Shown in pieces: positions 55,372-63,417 of a stretch of 64,000 nt of DNA. Under the pieces are notes generated by a model. It was not told the origin of the DNA. It saw only the letters and a program-made list of their open reading frames with translations, and searched no databases. Within the stretch, counting starts at the first letter, position 1. The number at the start of each line of letters is the position of its first letter. Origin of the DNA: Hyphomonas pacifica. GTDB lineage: Bacteria > Pseudomonadota > Alphaproteobacteria > Caulobacterales > Hyphomonadaceae. Location: contig NZ_AWFA01000012.1 of NCBI RefSeq assembly GCF_000682675.1, forward strand, positions 1 to 64,000, read 5' to 3'. The position numbers and the translations under genes were made by a program.

Positions 55372-56208
55372 ATGGAGAAGGCCGACCGGATTGAGGTGCG
55401 CGAGCGCTTGCTTGACCGTCTTTCCCACAAGACGCCGCTCATCATGGGCATTCTGAACGTGACGCCGGATTCCTTTTCTGATGGCGGACAGCACGACTCC
55501 CTTGCAACGGCCCTGACCCATGCTGCGGAGATAGCGCAGTATGGGGCGGACATTCTGGATATTGGCGGCGAGTCCACCCGGCCTGGCGGACAGGCTGTTA
55601 GTCTGGAAGAAGAATGGGCGCGCGTTGCGGAGCCTATTGCCAGACTGGCGACAAAGGACGCGCTTCCGGTCTCCATTGATACCTATAAGGCAGAGATCGC
55701 CCGGCGCGCCACAAAGGCTGGCGCGGTGATTATCAATGATGTGTGGGGTATGACGCGTGATAAGGCTATGGCTGATGCTGTGGCCGAAACCGAAAGCCTC
55801 GTCTGCATCACCTATAATCGCGGTGAGGCCGATGCAGGCATTGATTTACGTCAGGACATGACGGACTTTTTCGGCCGAGCTTTCGACATGGCCGCTCAAG
55901 CCGGAATTCCGCGTGAGCATATCCTGCTCGATCCCGGTGTCGGCTTTGGCAAGACCTATGAGCAGAATTTCGGTGTGCTGGCGCATCTCGATGCACTGGT
56001 AGAGACAGGCTGCCCGGTTCTGGTGGGGGTGTCGCGCAAATCCTTTATCGGGCGCCTGACCGGCAAGCCTGTAGAAGACCGTCTGATCGGCACACTTGCT
56101 GCCAATCTCGACAGCGTACAACGCGGCGCTGCAATCCTCCGCGTTCATGATGTGGCTGAGCACCGCGAGGCGCTCGACATGATCCAGTCTATTGGGAGTG
56201 CCCGTTGA
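55372..56208 (+). CDS. folP: Dihydropteroate synthase
   Basis: This cytosolic folate-pathway enzyme joins 7,8-dihydropterin pyrophosphate with p-aminobenzoate and is the sulfonamide target. The 278-residue protein shows the family signatures GILNVTPDSFSDGG near the N-terminus, DIGGESTRPG, SIDTYKAEIA, IINDVWG, LDPGVGFGKT and VSRKSFIG. I chose the ATG at 55372, which has AAAGGA eight bases upstream. A GTG start at 55327 would add 15 residues without conserved sequence. It heads a folP-folB-folK group with overlapping genes. Its upstream region is occupied by the right repeat of the cluster, so its promoter lies in or right beside the island boundary. Confidence 0.96.
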   Translation: MEKADRIEVRERLLDRLSHKTPLIMGILNVTPDSFSDGGQHDSLATALTHAAEIAQYGADILDIGGESTRPGGQAVSLEEEWARVAEPIARLATKDALPVSIDTYKAEIARRATKAGAVIINDVWGMTRDKAMADAVAETESLVCITYNRGEADAGIDLRQDMTDFFGRAFDMAAQAGIPREHILLDPGVGFGKTYEQNFGVLAHLDALVETGCPVLVGVSRKSFIGRLTGKPVEDRLIGTLAANLDSVQRGAAILRVHDVAEHREALDMIQSIGSAR

Positions 56209-56570
56209 CCGACCGTATTTTCGTAACGAACCTTTGTCTGCATGGCTTTCATGGTGTTCACACCGCCGAGAAATCGCTCGGCCAGAAATTCTTTATCGAC
56301 ATTGACTGCCGTCTTGCAGAGCCGGCCACTTCCAGCGATCTGATGGAAGAGACTGTTCATTATGGCGAGGTTTGTGACCTGGCAGAGGAACTGTCCGGCA
56401 AGACGGTGTTCAATCTGATCGAAACCTTCGCGGAACGTATTGCCTCCGCCATTCTGGAAAAGTGGAACATCGTCGAGGAAGTGACTGTCACCGTCCGCAA
56501 ACCCTCCGCGCCGATCCGCCATCTGGTAGACCATGTCGGCGTTGCCATCACGCGGTCCCGCAATGGCTGA
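56205..56570 (+). CDS. folB: Dihydroneopterin aldolase
   Basis: The enzyme converts dihydroneopterin to 6-hydroxymethyl-dihydropterin plus glycolaldehyde, feeding FolK. The 121-residue protein has typical length and motifs: LHGFHGVHTAEKSLGQKF (tetramer-forming N-terminus), YGEVCDLAEEL and NLIETFAERIA. The start is TTG, sharing TTGA with the folP stop; no ATG or GTG gives a complete N-terminus. Translational coupling to folP is likely. Its 3' end overlaps folK by 8 nt. Confidence 0.93.
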   Translation: MTDRIFVTNLCLHGFHGVHTAEKSLGQKFFIDIDCRLAEPATSSDLMEETVHYGEVCDLAEELSGKTVFNLIETFAERIASAILEKWNIVEEVTVTVRKPSAPIRHLVDHVGVAITRSRNG

Positions 56571-57090
56571 GGCGGCGCTCGGTCTCGGGACAAATCTCGG
56601 GGACCGGGAAGCCGCTCTTGCGCGGGCAGTTGACTTGCTGGCGGCGATGCCTGGCATCACGCTTGGCGCTGTGTCGCGTCTCTATCGCAGTGCGCCCTGG
56701 GGCCTGGCGAACCAGCCGGACTTTCTCAATCTCTGCCTGCTGATCGACACGGATCTCCAGCCCGCCGATTTGCTGGCAGCATGCAAGCAAGTAGAGGAGA
56801 AGCTTGGCCGTCAGGCGCGTGTGCGTTGGGGGCCGCGTGAGATGGATGTCGATATATTGCTGATGCCGGGCGTGGAGATGGACACGGAAAGCCTGGTCAT
56901 TCCGCATCCGCGTATCACGGAGCGTCGTTTCGTGCTTGAGCCGCTCAGCCAACTGGTGCCGGACTGGCTGCTGGCTGGCGGGGGCACCGTCAAAAGCATG
57001 ACGGCCGCCCTCAGGGAGAAGGCGGCCGAGCAGATTTGCGAACCGGATGAGGCAGCAACGCGAAAGTTCGCATTGCTGCGTGCCTGCTAG
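56563..57090 (+). CDS. folK: 6-hydroxymethyl-7,8-dihydropterin pyrophosphokinase
   Basis: This enzyme activates hydroxymethyl-dihydropterin with ATP to make the FolP substrate. The 175-residue product begins at the ATG at 56563 (MAEAALGLGTNLGDR), inside the end of folB. An upstream in-frame start at 56533 lacks conserved sequence. Signatures are YRSAPWG, NQPDFLNLCL and RWGPREMDVDILL, the metal- and ATP-binding HPPK motif. The gene converges with pntB: the two stop codons share the palindromic bases CTAG at 57087-57090, leaving no room for a terminator between them. Confidence 0.95.
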   Translation: MAEAALGLGTNLGDREAALARAVDLLAAMPGITLGAVSRLYRSAPWGLANQPDFLNLCLLIDTDLQPADLLAACKQVEEKLGRQARVRWGPREMDVDILLMPGVEMDTESLVIPHPRITERRFVLEPLSQLVPDWLLAGGGTVKSMTAALREKAAEQICEPDEAATRKFALLRAC

Positions 57091-58505
57091 AGGTTTTTCA
57101 CGATATCCTCGACCATCTTCTTGGCGTCTGCGAGCAGCATCATCGTGTTGTCGCGGAAGAAGAGTTCGTTCTCAATGCCGGCATAACCGGAGCCCATGGA
57201 GCGCTTGATGAAGAGGACCGTGCCGGCGTTTTCCACATCGAGGACAGGCATGCCGTAGATCGGCGATGTCTTGTCGGTCTTTGCGGCCGGGTTGGTCACG
57301 TCATTGGCGCCGATGACGAAGGCGACTTCGGAATTTCGGAAGTCGGAGTTGATGTCTTCCAGTTCGAAGACTTCGTCATACGGCACCTGCGCCTCGGCGA
57401 GGAGCACGTTCATGTGGCCGGGCATCCGGCCCGCAACAGGGTGGATGGCGTATTTGATCTCGACGCCTTCTTCCTTCAGCTTGTCGCACATCTCTTTGAG
57501 GGCGTGCTGGGCCTGAGCCACCGCCATGCCGTAGCCGGGCACGATGATGACCTTTGAGGCGTTCTTCATGATGAAGGCTGCGTCTTCAGCCGAGCCGCGC
57601 TTGAACGGACGGTCGACCTGAACGCCGCCCCCGCCAGCGGCTGCATCGTCGCCGCCGAAGCCGCCCAGGATGACCGAGATGAAGCTGCGGTTCATGCCTT
57701 TGCACATGATGTAGGACAGGATCGCACCGGAGGAGCCGACGAGGGCACCGGTAATGATCAGCGCGAAATTGCCGAGTGTGAAGCCCAGCGCCGCTGCAGC
57801 CCAGCCGGAATAGGAGTTCAGCATGGACACAACGACCGGCATGTCTGCGCCGCCAATCGGGATGATCAGGGTGATGCCCAGGATCAACGCCAGAACGGTG
57901 AGGCCCCAGAAGGCCCACTGAGCCGTGCCGCCTGTCTGGATCAGGACAACCAGCAGCGCGATGATGCCACCGGCGATCAGTATATTCAGGATATGACGAG
58001 CCGGCAGCATGATCGGCGCGCCGGACATGTTGCCGTTCAGCTTGGCGAAGGCGATGACAGAGCCAGTAAAGGTGAGCGCACCAATGGCGGAACCGAGGCC
58101 AAGCTCGATCAGGGAGGCCATCTTGATGCCTTCAGTGCCCATGATGCTGAACTGAACGGGTGAGTAGAGCGCTGCTGCGGCAACAAGTACGGCGGCAAGG
58201 CCGACGAGGCTGTGGAAGGCAGCGACCAACTGCGGCATGGCGGTCATCGGAATACGACGCGCAGTGATGGCGCCAATGGTGCCACCGATTGCGACACCGC
58301 CCAGGATCAGGCCCCAGGTGGTAACGTCAAGTTCGTTCCAGAGCAGGGCGAGGGTCGTTGCGACCGCGATGCCCATGCCGATCATGCCATTGCGGTTCCC
58401 TTTGCGGCTGGTCGCCGGGCTGGAGAGACCGCGCAGGGCCAGGATGAAAAGGATACCGGCGACGAGATAGAGCAGCGGTGCCCAGGTAGAGTGAAAACTG
58501 TCCAC
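57087..58505 (-). CDS. pntB: NAD(P) transhydrogenase subunit beta
   Basis: This is the membrane and NADP(H)-binding subunit of proton-translocating transhydrogenase, which makes NADPH from NADH using the proton gradient. The 472-residue protein has about eight to nine membrane spans up to residue 290. The soluble NADP-binding domain III (about 300-472) has VPGYGMAVAQAQ, HPVAGRMPGHMNVLLAEA and GANDVTNPAA. It is the last gene of the pnt operon, 3 nt after pntAB. Its stop overlaps the folK stop. Confidence 0.97.
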   Translation of the reverse strand: MDSFHSTWAPLLYLVAGILFILALRGLSSPATSRKGNRNGMIGMGIAVATTLALLWNELDVTTWGLILGGVAIGGTIGAITARRIPMTAMPQLVAAFHSLVGLAAVLVAAAALYSPVQFSIMGTEGIKMASLIELGLGSAIGALTFTGSVIAFAKLNGNMSGAPIMLPARHILNILIAGGIIALLVVLIQTGGTAQWAFWGLTVLALILGITLIIPIGGADMPVVVSMLNSYSGWAAAALGFTLGNFALIITGALVGSSGAILSYIMCKGMNRSFISVILGGFGGDDAAAGGGGVQVDRPFKRGSAEDAAFIMKNASKVIIVPGYGMAVAQAQHALKEMCDKLKEEGVEIKYAIHPVAGRMPGHMNVLLAEAQVPYDEVFELEDINSDFRNSEVAFVIGANDVTNPAAKTDKTSPIYGMPVLDVENAGTVLFIKRSMGSGYAGIENELFFRDNTMMLLADAKKMVEDIVKNL

Positions 58506-58508
58506 GGT

Positions 58509-58874
58509 TTACTCCCCCTTCTTCTTGTACATCGCCAGCATGCGCTGGGTGACGAGGAAGCCGCCGAAAATGTTCACGCTGGCGAGAATCACGGCCACGG
58601 TGCCGAGGATCTTGGACACCCAATTGTCGGAGGTCAGGCCGAGCGTTGCCGTGGCAACCAGCGCGCCAACGATGATCACCGAGGAGATGGCGTTCGTCAC
58701 GGCCATCAGCGGGGTATGCAGGGCCGGGGTCACGCTCCAGACTACATAATAGCCGACGAAGCAGGCCATGGCGAAGAGGGCTGCAAGGAGTACAGTTGAG
58801 TTGATGCCGCCGGCATCCGCGAAGGCGGGCAGCGCAAAGCTGGCCGCGGCAAGCGTCAGGAGTGCGCGCTTCAT
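58509..58874 (-). CDS. pntAB: NAD(P) transhydrogenase subunit alpha, membrane part
   Basis: This 121-residue membrane subunit supplies part of the proton channel between PntAA and PntB. Three hydrophobic spans are visible after an N-terminal stretch ([19 protein letters not shown]) that looks like a cleavable signal or an additional span. The conserved segment [19 protein letters not shown] covers about residues 49-67. The ATG overlaps the pntAA stop as ATGA. The split of alpha into two genes is the usual alphaproteobacterial arrangement. Confidence 0.95.
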   Translation of the reverse strand: MKRALLTLAAASFALPAFADAGGINSTVLLAALFAMACFVGYYVVWSVTPALHTPLMAVTNAISSVIIVGALVATATLGLTSDNWVSKILGTVAVILASVNIFGGFLVTQRMLAMYKKKGE

Positions 58875-59992
58875 GATTTGATCCTTTCGTTCACCGTCTC
58901 GCCACCCTTGGTCAGGAGCATGGCGGTAACGATTTCGTCTTCGGTATCGAGATTGAGACTGCCATCCTCGGCCGTCACGAGCGGCAGGAAGGCGAGCAAA
59001 TTCTTGGCAAACAGCGATGACGCGTCTGCGGGCAGGCGGGCGGGCAGGTTCGAGAACCCGGCCACTTTCACGCCGTTCACATCCACGACTTGATCTGGTT
59101 CAGACAACGGGCAGTTGCCGCCCTGGCTGACCGCCATATCGACGATGACTGCGCCGGGCTTCATGGTTTTCACCATGTCTTCGGATACGAGCACAGGGGC
59201 CGGGCGGCCGGGTATCAACGCCGTGGTGACGACGATGTCCTGCTTGGCAATGTGGTTCGCGGTCAGTTCAGCCTGCTTGGCCTGGTATTCCTTCGACATT
59301 TCCTTGGCATAGCCGCCAGCCGTTTCGGCGGCCTTGAACTCTTCATCCTCTACCGCGATGAATTTTGCGCCCAGTGAGGCGACTTGTTCCTTCGCAGCTG
59401 GGCGAACATCCGTTGCGGTCACAACCGCGCCAAGACGACGGGCGGTCGCGATGGCCTGAAGACCTGCAACGCCTGCGCCCATAACGAAGACTTTTGCCGG
59501 CGCGATGGTGCCGGCGGCCGTCATCATCATCGGCATGGCGCGGCCATAAATTTGCGCGCCTTCGATGACGGCGCGGTAACCGGCCAGGTTTGACTGGGAT
59601 GAGAGGGCATCCATACTTTGGGCGCGTGTGATACGCGGTGTGAATTCCATGGACAGGGCCGCAATCTTCCTCGCATTCAGCGGCGCAGCATCCAGGCTTG
59701 TTGGGTCCATCAGGGCGATCAGCGCGACACCTTCCGGTAGCGCGGCCATTTCATCGGCTTCCGGGGCACGCACCTTGAAGACAATGTCGGCACCGGACGC
59801 AGCCGAGGCAGCATCCTTTGCGATCGTCGCGCCGGCTTCAGAAAAGCTATCGTCAGGGAAACCTGCGATAGTGCCCGCGCCGGACTCGATTGTAATTGAG
59901 TGACCATTGGCCACCAGCTTCTTGACGGTTTCTGGTGTAGCCGCCACACGGGTCTCACCAGATCGCCTCTCCCTCAAAACAGATATTTTCAT
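58871..59992 (-). CDS. pntAA: NAD(P) transhydrogenase subunit alpha, NAD-binding part
   Basis: This soluble NAD(H)-binding domain I of the transhydrogenase belongs to the alanine dehydrogenase/PNT family. The 373-residue product starts at the ATG at 59992 ([10 protein letters not shown]). An upstream in-frame start at 60028 adds 12 residues with no conserved sequence. Visible motifs are [28 protein letters not shown] and the dinucleotide fold [20 protein letters not shown]. It is the first gene of the pnt operon. The 59-nt gap to the divergent dehydrogenase gene must hold both promoters. Confidence 0.96.
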   Translation of the reverse strand: MKISVLRERRSGETRVAATPETVKKLVANGHSITIESGAGTIAGFPDDSFSEAGATIAKDAASAASGADIVFKVRAPEADEMAALPEGVALIALMDPTSLDAAPLNARKIAALSMEFTPRITRAQSMDALSSQSNLAGYRAVIEGAQIYGRAMPMMMTAAGTIAPAKVFVMGAGVAGLQAIATARRLGAVVTATDVRPAAKEQVASLGAKFIAVEDEEFKAAETAGGYAKEMSKEYQAKQAELTANHIAKQDIVVTTALIPGRPAPVLVSEDMVKTMKPGAVIVDMAVSQGGNCPLSEPDQVVDVNGVKVAGFSNLPARLPADASSLFAKNLLAFLPLVTAEDGSLNLDTEDEIVTAMLLTKGGETVNERIKS

Positions 59993-60051
59993 ATGTCTGG
60001 GATAGAGGAAGATTATTGCGGCGCACAACTAATATTTTTTATTCGGAGGGC

Positions 60052-60819
60052 ATGAGATTGTTCAGTTTAGCTAAAAAGACGGCTTTGGTTACCGGTGCGT
60101 CCAGTGGTCTTGGTCGCCATTTTGCCGGAATCCTGGCGGAAGCCGGAGCTCAGGTCGTGCTCGCGGCGCGCCGTCTGGAAAAGCTGGAAGAAGTGGCGGC
60201 AGAGATTGAGAAAAGGGGCGGCAAGGCCCTGCCGGTCGCCATGGATGTTACATCCGAAGATAGCGTTTCGGGCGCATTCGCAGAAATAAAGGAAGCGCTG
60301 GGTCATCCGTGCGATATTATTGTGAACAATTCTGGCATGTCGCGGGAAGGCTGGTATTGGGAGATGGCGGAGAAAGACTGGAACACCGTCATCGACACGA
60401 ATCTCACCGGCGTATGGCGTGTGGCAAAGCATGGGACCAAGGCGTTGATTGATGCGGGCCAGGGCGGTTCGATCATCAACATTGCGTCGATTACGGGGCT
60501 GGGCACATCGCAGATGATTTCCGCCTATGCGGCCTCCAAGGCGGCGGTTGATCATCTGACGCGCAACATGGCGGTTGAAGCGGCACGCCATGGCATCCGC
60601 GTCAACGCGATTGCGCCGGGCTATTTCAAGACAGCGATCAATGATGAATTCCTGGATTCCGAGTATGGCGAGAAGATGCGCAAGCGCGTCGTGATGCGCC
60701 GCTTCGGCGAATACAAGGAGCTGACGGGACCCCTGCTTCTGCTGGCCTCCGAAGAGGGCAGCTACATGACCGGATCAACGATTGTTGTGGATGGAGGTCA
60801 CAGCCTGTCACCGCTTTGA
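60052..60819 (+). CDS. Short-chain dehydrogenase/reductase (SDR)
   Basis: This classical 255-residue NAD(P)-dependent oxidoreductase has the cofactor motif TGASSGLG (about 15-22), NNSG (the usual NNAG with Ser), the catalytic Ser in NIASITG, the YAASK pair and RVNAIAPGYFKT. The substrate cannot be told; 3-oxoacyl or alcohol substrates are common in this group. I use the ATG at 60052. GGAGG sits very close to it (about 3 nt), so a TTG two codons downstream (60058) is a real alternative start. It is divergent from pntAA and alone in its direction. Confidence 0.9.
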   Translation: MRLFSLAKKTALVTGASSGLGRHFAGILAEAGAQVVLAARRLEKLEEVAAEIEKRGGKALPVAMDVTSEDSVSGAFAEIKEALGHPCDIIVNNSGMSREGWYWEMAEKDWNTVIDTNLTGVWRVAKHGTKALIDAGQGGSIINIASITGLGTSQMISAYAASKAAVDHLTRNMAVEAARHGIRVNAIAPGYFKTAINDEFLDSEYGEKMRKRVVMRRFGEYKELTGPLLLLASEEGSYMTGSTIVVDGGHSLSPL

Positions 60820-60849
60820 GCGCAGAACACACACGTGAAACCGTGAAAA

Positions 60850-60883
60850 GTGGGACTGGGTTGGTGATTCGGCTCAGTCCCAC
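60850..60883. terminator. Hairpin after the SDR gene
   Basis: A perfect 9-bp stem (GTGGGACTG with CAGTCCCAC) encloses a 16-nt loop. Four A precede the stem, so a short T-run exists only on the minus strand. As a plus-strand terminator it lacks the T-tail. It lies 31 nt after the SDR stop and is the only candidate signal there. Confidence 0.45.
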
Positions 60884-60947
60884 AGATTATGTTAGGTAAA
60901 GATTAGGCCTCTTGTGAGACAAGCTCCCTATACTTTTCGGAGACTTG

Positions 60948-61217
60948 ATGATGGCTTTGCCAAACCCCAAACCCGAATTGCACGAAGATGGATTCGTAGC
61001 GGATAATACAGGCGAGAAAAGCCGGGCCGCCCCAGAGCAGACATATGATGTTTCCGCTCATGGACAGTCACCAGCCCGGTATCTTCAAGCCCGTATCGCT
61101 GAAGAGCTTTCGGTTCCCAAAGGACCGAGCATTCGCAGTTCACTCTCAACCATTCTTATTCTGTGCCTGGCGATAAGCGTAGCCGTGCTGAGCCTTTACA
61201 GTCTGGGGTGGGTTTAG
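60948..61217 (+). CDS. Small protein with one C-terminal membrane span, unknown function
   Basis: The product has 89 residues (88 if the next ATG at 60951 is used; GGAG at 60939-60942 suits either). A polar, proline- and charge-rich N-terminal part (about 1-65) precedes a hydrophobic segment (TILILCLAISVAVLSLYSLG) ending three residues before the stop, so it would be tail-anchored with most of the protein in the cytoplasm. I do not recognise a family. It is independent of its neighbours, with 64 nt to the hairpin upstream and about 110 nt to galU downstream. Confidence 0.65.
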   Translation: MMALPNPKPELHEDGFVADNTGEKSRAAPEQTYDVSAHGQSPARYLQARIAEELSVPKGPSIRSSLSTILILCLAISVAVLSLYSLGWV

Positions 61218-61246
61218 GCATTCGCTGATCAATTCTGACTGATATG

Positions 61247-61268
61247 GGACCAGAGCTGGCTTTGGTCC
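61247..61268. terminator. Hairpin after the small membrane protein gene
   Basis: GGACCA pairs with TGGTCC around a 10-nt loop, followed by GATTT. The T-run is weak, so this is only a possible terminator in the 112-nt gap before galU. Confidence 0.4.
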
Positions 61269-61329
61269 GATTTCACCCTAAACTTCAGAGACATCACCCG
61301 TTTATTCCGTCTCAAGGAGACCCTTTCGC

Positions 61330-62202
61330 ATGCGTGTAAGAAAAGCTGTTCTTCCTGTCGCCGGTTTTGGAACCCGCGTTCTCCCGGCCACGAAGGCTAT
61401 CCCGAAAGAGCTGTTACCGGTCGTTGACCGTCCGGCTTTGCAATATGTCGTGGACGAGGCCCTGGAAGCCGGCATCGAGCACATTGTCTTCGTGACCGGC
61501 CGCAACAAGGGCGCGATCGAAGACTATTTCGACATTCCCTATGAGCTGGAAGTCGCGCTGGAAAAGAAGGGCAAGGACGCCATTCTAGAGCAGGTGCGCT
61601 CTACGACACTGCCGGCGGGGGCAGCAAGCTTTGTGCGCCAGCAATCTCCGTTGGGGCTTGGTCATGCTGTGTGGTGCGCGCGGGACATTATCGGCAATGA
61701 GCCGTTCGCCATCCTGCTGCCAGATGTAATCGTCAAGGCAAAGCCATCTGGCCTTGCCCAGATGGTGGAGGCCTACAACAAGGTAGGCGGCAATATCGTT
61801 GCCGTAGACCCTGTGCCGATGGAGCGCGTATCCTCCTATGGCGTTATTGATCCGGTCTCTCGTGATGGCCGTCTGATCAAGATGTCTGGCATGGTTGAGA
61901 AGCCACCAGTCGAAAGCGCGCCGTCCAATCTCAAGATCACGGGCCGCTACATTCTGCAGCCGGAAGTTTTTGACCTTCTGGAAAACCAGGACCCCGGTGC
62001 CGGTGGTGAAATCCAGCTGACGGATGCCATGGCGCGTCAGATGGAAAGCCAGGATTTCTATGCGTATGAGTTTGACGGCAAGGAATATGATTGCGGCTCA
62101 AAAGCCGGTTATTTCGAAGCCGTGCTTGCCCACGCACTGGACAATGAAGAGATTGCCGAGGATGCCAAGGCGCTTGTGAAGCAATATGCGGGTGAACTGT
62201 AG
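61330..62202 (+). CDS. galU: UTP-glucose-1-phosphate uridylyltransferase
   Basis: The enzyme makes UDP-glucose from UTP and glucose-1-phosphate for envelope polysaccharide and glycolipid synthesis in the cytoplasm. The 290-residue protein has the nucleotidyltransferase signature GFGTRVLPATKAIPKELLPV at residues 12-31 (substrate loop with the catalytic Lys), then QSPLGLGHAV, the VEKP motif and a typical C-terminus. AAGGAG about ten bases before the ATG supports the start. It is transcribed alone or with the following dehydratase, which begins 46 nt after its stop. Confidence 0.96.
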   Translation: MRVRKAVLPVAGFGTRVLPATKAIPKELLPVVDRPALQYVVDEALEAGIEHIVFVTGRNKGAIEDYFDIPYELEVALEKKGKDAILEQVRSTTLPAGAASFVRQQSPLGLGHAVWCARDIIGNEPFAILLPDVIVKAKPSGLAQMVEAYNKVGGNIVAVDPVPMERVSSYGVIDPVSRDGRLIKMSGMVEKPPVESAPSNLKITGRYILQPEVFDLLENQDPGAGGEIQLTDAMARQMESQDFYAYEFDGKEYDCGSKAGYFEAVLAHALDNEEIAEDAKALVKQYAGEL

Positions 62203-62248
62203 CATAACGCCGCTTTTCATGACTTCGGAATGTGGCTAATCCGGCTAC

Positions 62249-63238
62249 ATGACCGAACGTAACCTTCCCGACTTCAATGACGTCGTCGCGGCGGAATCCC
62301 GCGTGCGGGGTGTTGTCCGCGAAACCCCTGTTCTGAGCCATCCTGTATTGGATGAGCGGGCAGGGGCTACTGTTCTGGTAAAGGCTGAATGCCTGCAGGT
62401 GACAGGCAGCTTCAAGATACGCGGCGCCATGAACCGGCTTTCGCAGATACCTGATAGTCAGCGAACGGCAGGTGTGGTCGCGTTTTCTTCAGGTAACCAT
62501 GCCCAAGGCATTGCCCGTGCGGCAAGGCTGCTCGGGATGCCTGCACTGATCGTGATGCCGGAAGATGCCCCACAGATTAAGGTTGATGGTGTCAAGGCTG
62601 ATGGCGGTGAGGTCCATCTGTATGATCGCAACGCGGAAAGCCGGGAGGAAATCTCCGCACGTATTGCAGCCGAGCGCGGCGCGGTACTGGTGCCAAGTTA
62701 TGATGATCCGGATATTATAGCCGGGCAGGGCACGGCAGGCATGGAATTCGCGCGCCAGGCGGCAGCCTTTGGCGGGCCACTGGATCATCTGGTCTGTTGT
62801 GCGGGTGGAGGCGGGCTGACGAGTGGTATTGCGCTTGCCATGGAAGGCCTGTCTCCAAACACCTCCATCTGGACGGCTGAGCCTGAGGGCCACGACGACT
62901 GGGCGCGGTCTCTGGCGAGTGGAGAGCTTTGTCGCAATGCGCCTGGCACGCGCTCTATTTGCGATGCGATCCTGACGCCTTCGCCGGGGGAGAAATATAC
63001 TTTCGCGCTTGGTAAGCGCCTGTTCGCAGGCGGTATGGTTGTTTCTGACGATGAGGTGCGCGAGGCCATGCGTCTGGCCTTCCGCTATTTGAAGATCGTG
63101 GTTGAACCCGGTGGCGCGGCGGCTCTGGCGGCTGTCTTGCGCGGTGTTCCTGAAGGAATGAAGGGCAAACGTATAGGTGTTATGGCAACGGGCGGCAATG
63201 TCGATCCAGAAACCTATGCGGGTATAATTTCTCCTTGA
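62249..63238 (+). CDS. PLP-dependent threonine/serine dehydratase (or serine racemase) family
   Basis: This 329-residue fold-type II PLP enzyme carries the PLP lysine in SFKIRGA (about 55-61), the substrate motif SSGNHAQG and the phosphate-binding loop AGGGG (about 188-192). It lacks the C-terminal ACT-type regulatory domain of biosynthetic IlvA, so it matches the short catabolic threonine dehydratase/serine racemase group. The reaction would be L-Thr or L-Ser to the 2-oxo acid plus ammonia. I cannot separate dehydratase from racemase activity by eye. The 179-nt region after it (63239-63417) holds small hairpins and no gene. Confidence 0.9.
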   Translation: MTERNLPDFNDVVAAESRVRGVVRETPVLSHPVLDERAGATVLVKAECLQVTGSFKIRGAMNRLSQIPDSQRTAGVVAFSSGNHAQGIARAARLLGMPALIVMPEDAPQIKVDGVKADGGEVHLYDRNAESREEISARIAAERGAVLVPSYDDPDIIAGQGTAGMEFARQAAAFGGPLDHLVCCAGGGGLTSGIALAMEGLSPNTSIWTAEPEGHDDWARSLASGELCRNAPGTRSICDAILTPSPGEKYTFALGKRLFAGGMVVSDDEVREAMRLAFRYLKIVVEPGGAAALAAVLRGVPEGMKGKRIGVMATGGNVDPETYAGIISP

Positions 63239-63302
63239 GGTGTATGCTCTATTGTCCAATCCAGGTTAACCCTGTGGTCTTAGACGTTTCGCTATGGTTA
63301 AC

Positions 63303-63351
63303 GCGCCGTTCTGCAAGCGGCGCAGATTTGCCTGTAGGTCTTCAAGAGACC
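63303..63351. other. Two small hairpins before cpaB
   Basis: GCGCCG/CGGCGC with a 9-nt loop (63303-63323) and GGTCT/AGACC with a 5-nt loop (63337-63351) lie between the dehydratase and cpaB. The first may end the upstream transcript, although no T-run follows. Two TTAA words (63266-63269 and 63298-63301), the core of alphaproteobacterial CtrA half-sites, lie just upstream, but their spacing is not that of a classic CtrA site. Confidence 0.3.
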
Positions 63352-63417
63352 TTATAGGCTTCTGATTCATGATGAATGCTGATGAGAGCGCATAATGCGC
63401 AGTAGAGGGCATTCAGA

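Noticed and set aside
63266-63301. CtrA-binding site before cpaB
   Set aside because: The two TTAA words are 28 bases apart, not the spacing of a classic CtrA box, and the flanks are weak.
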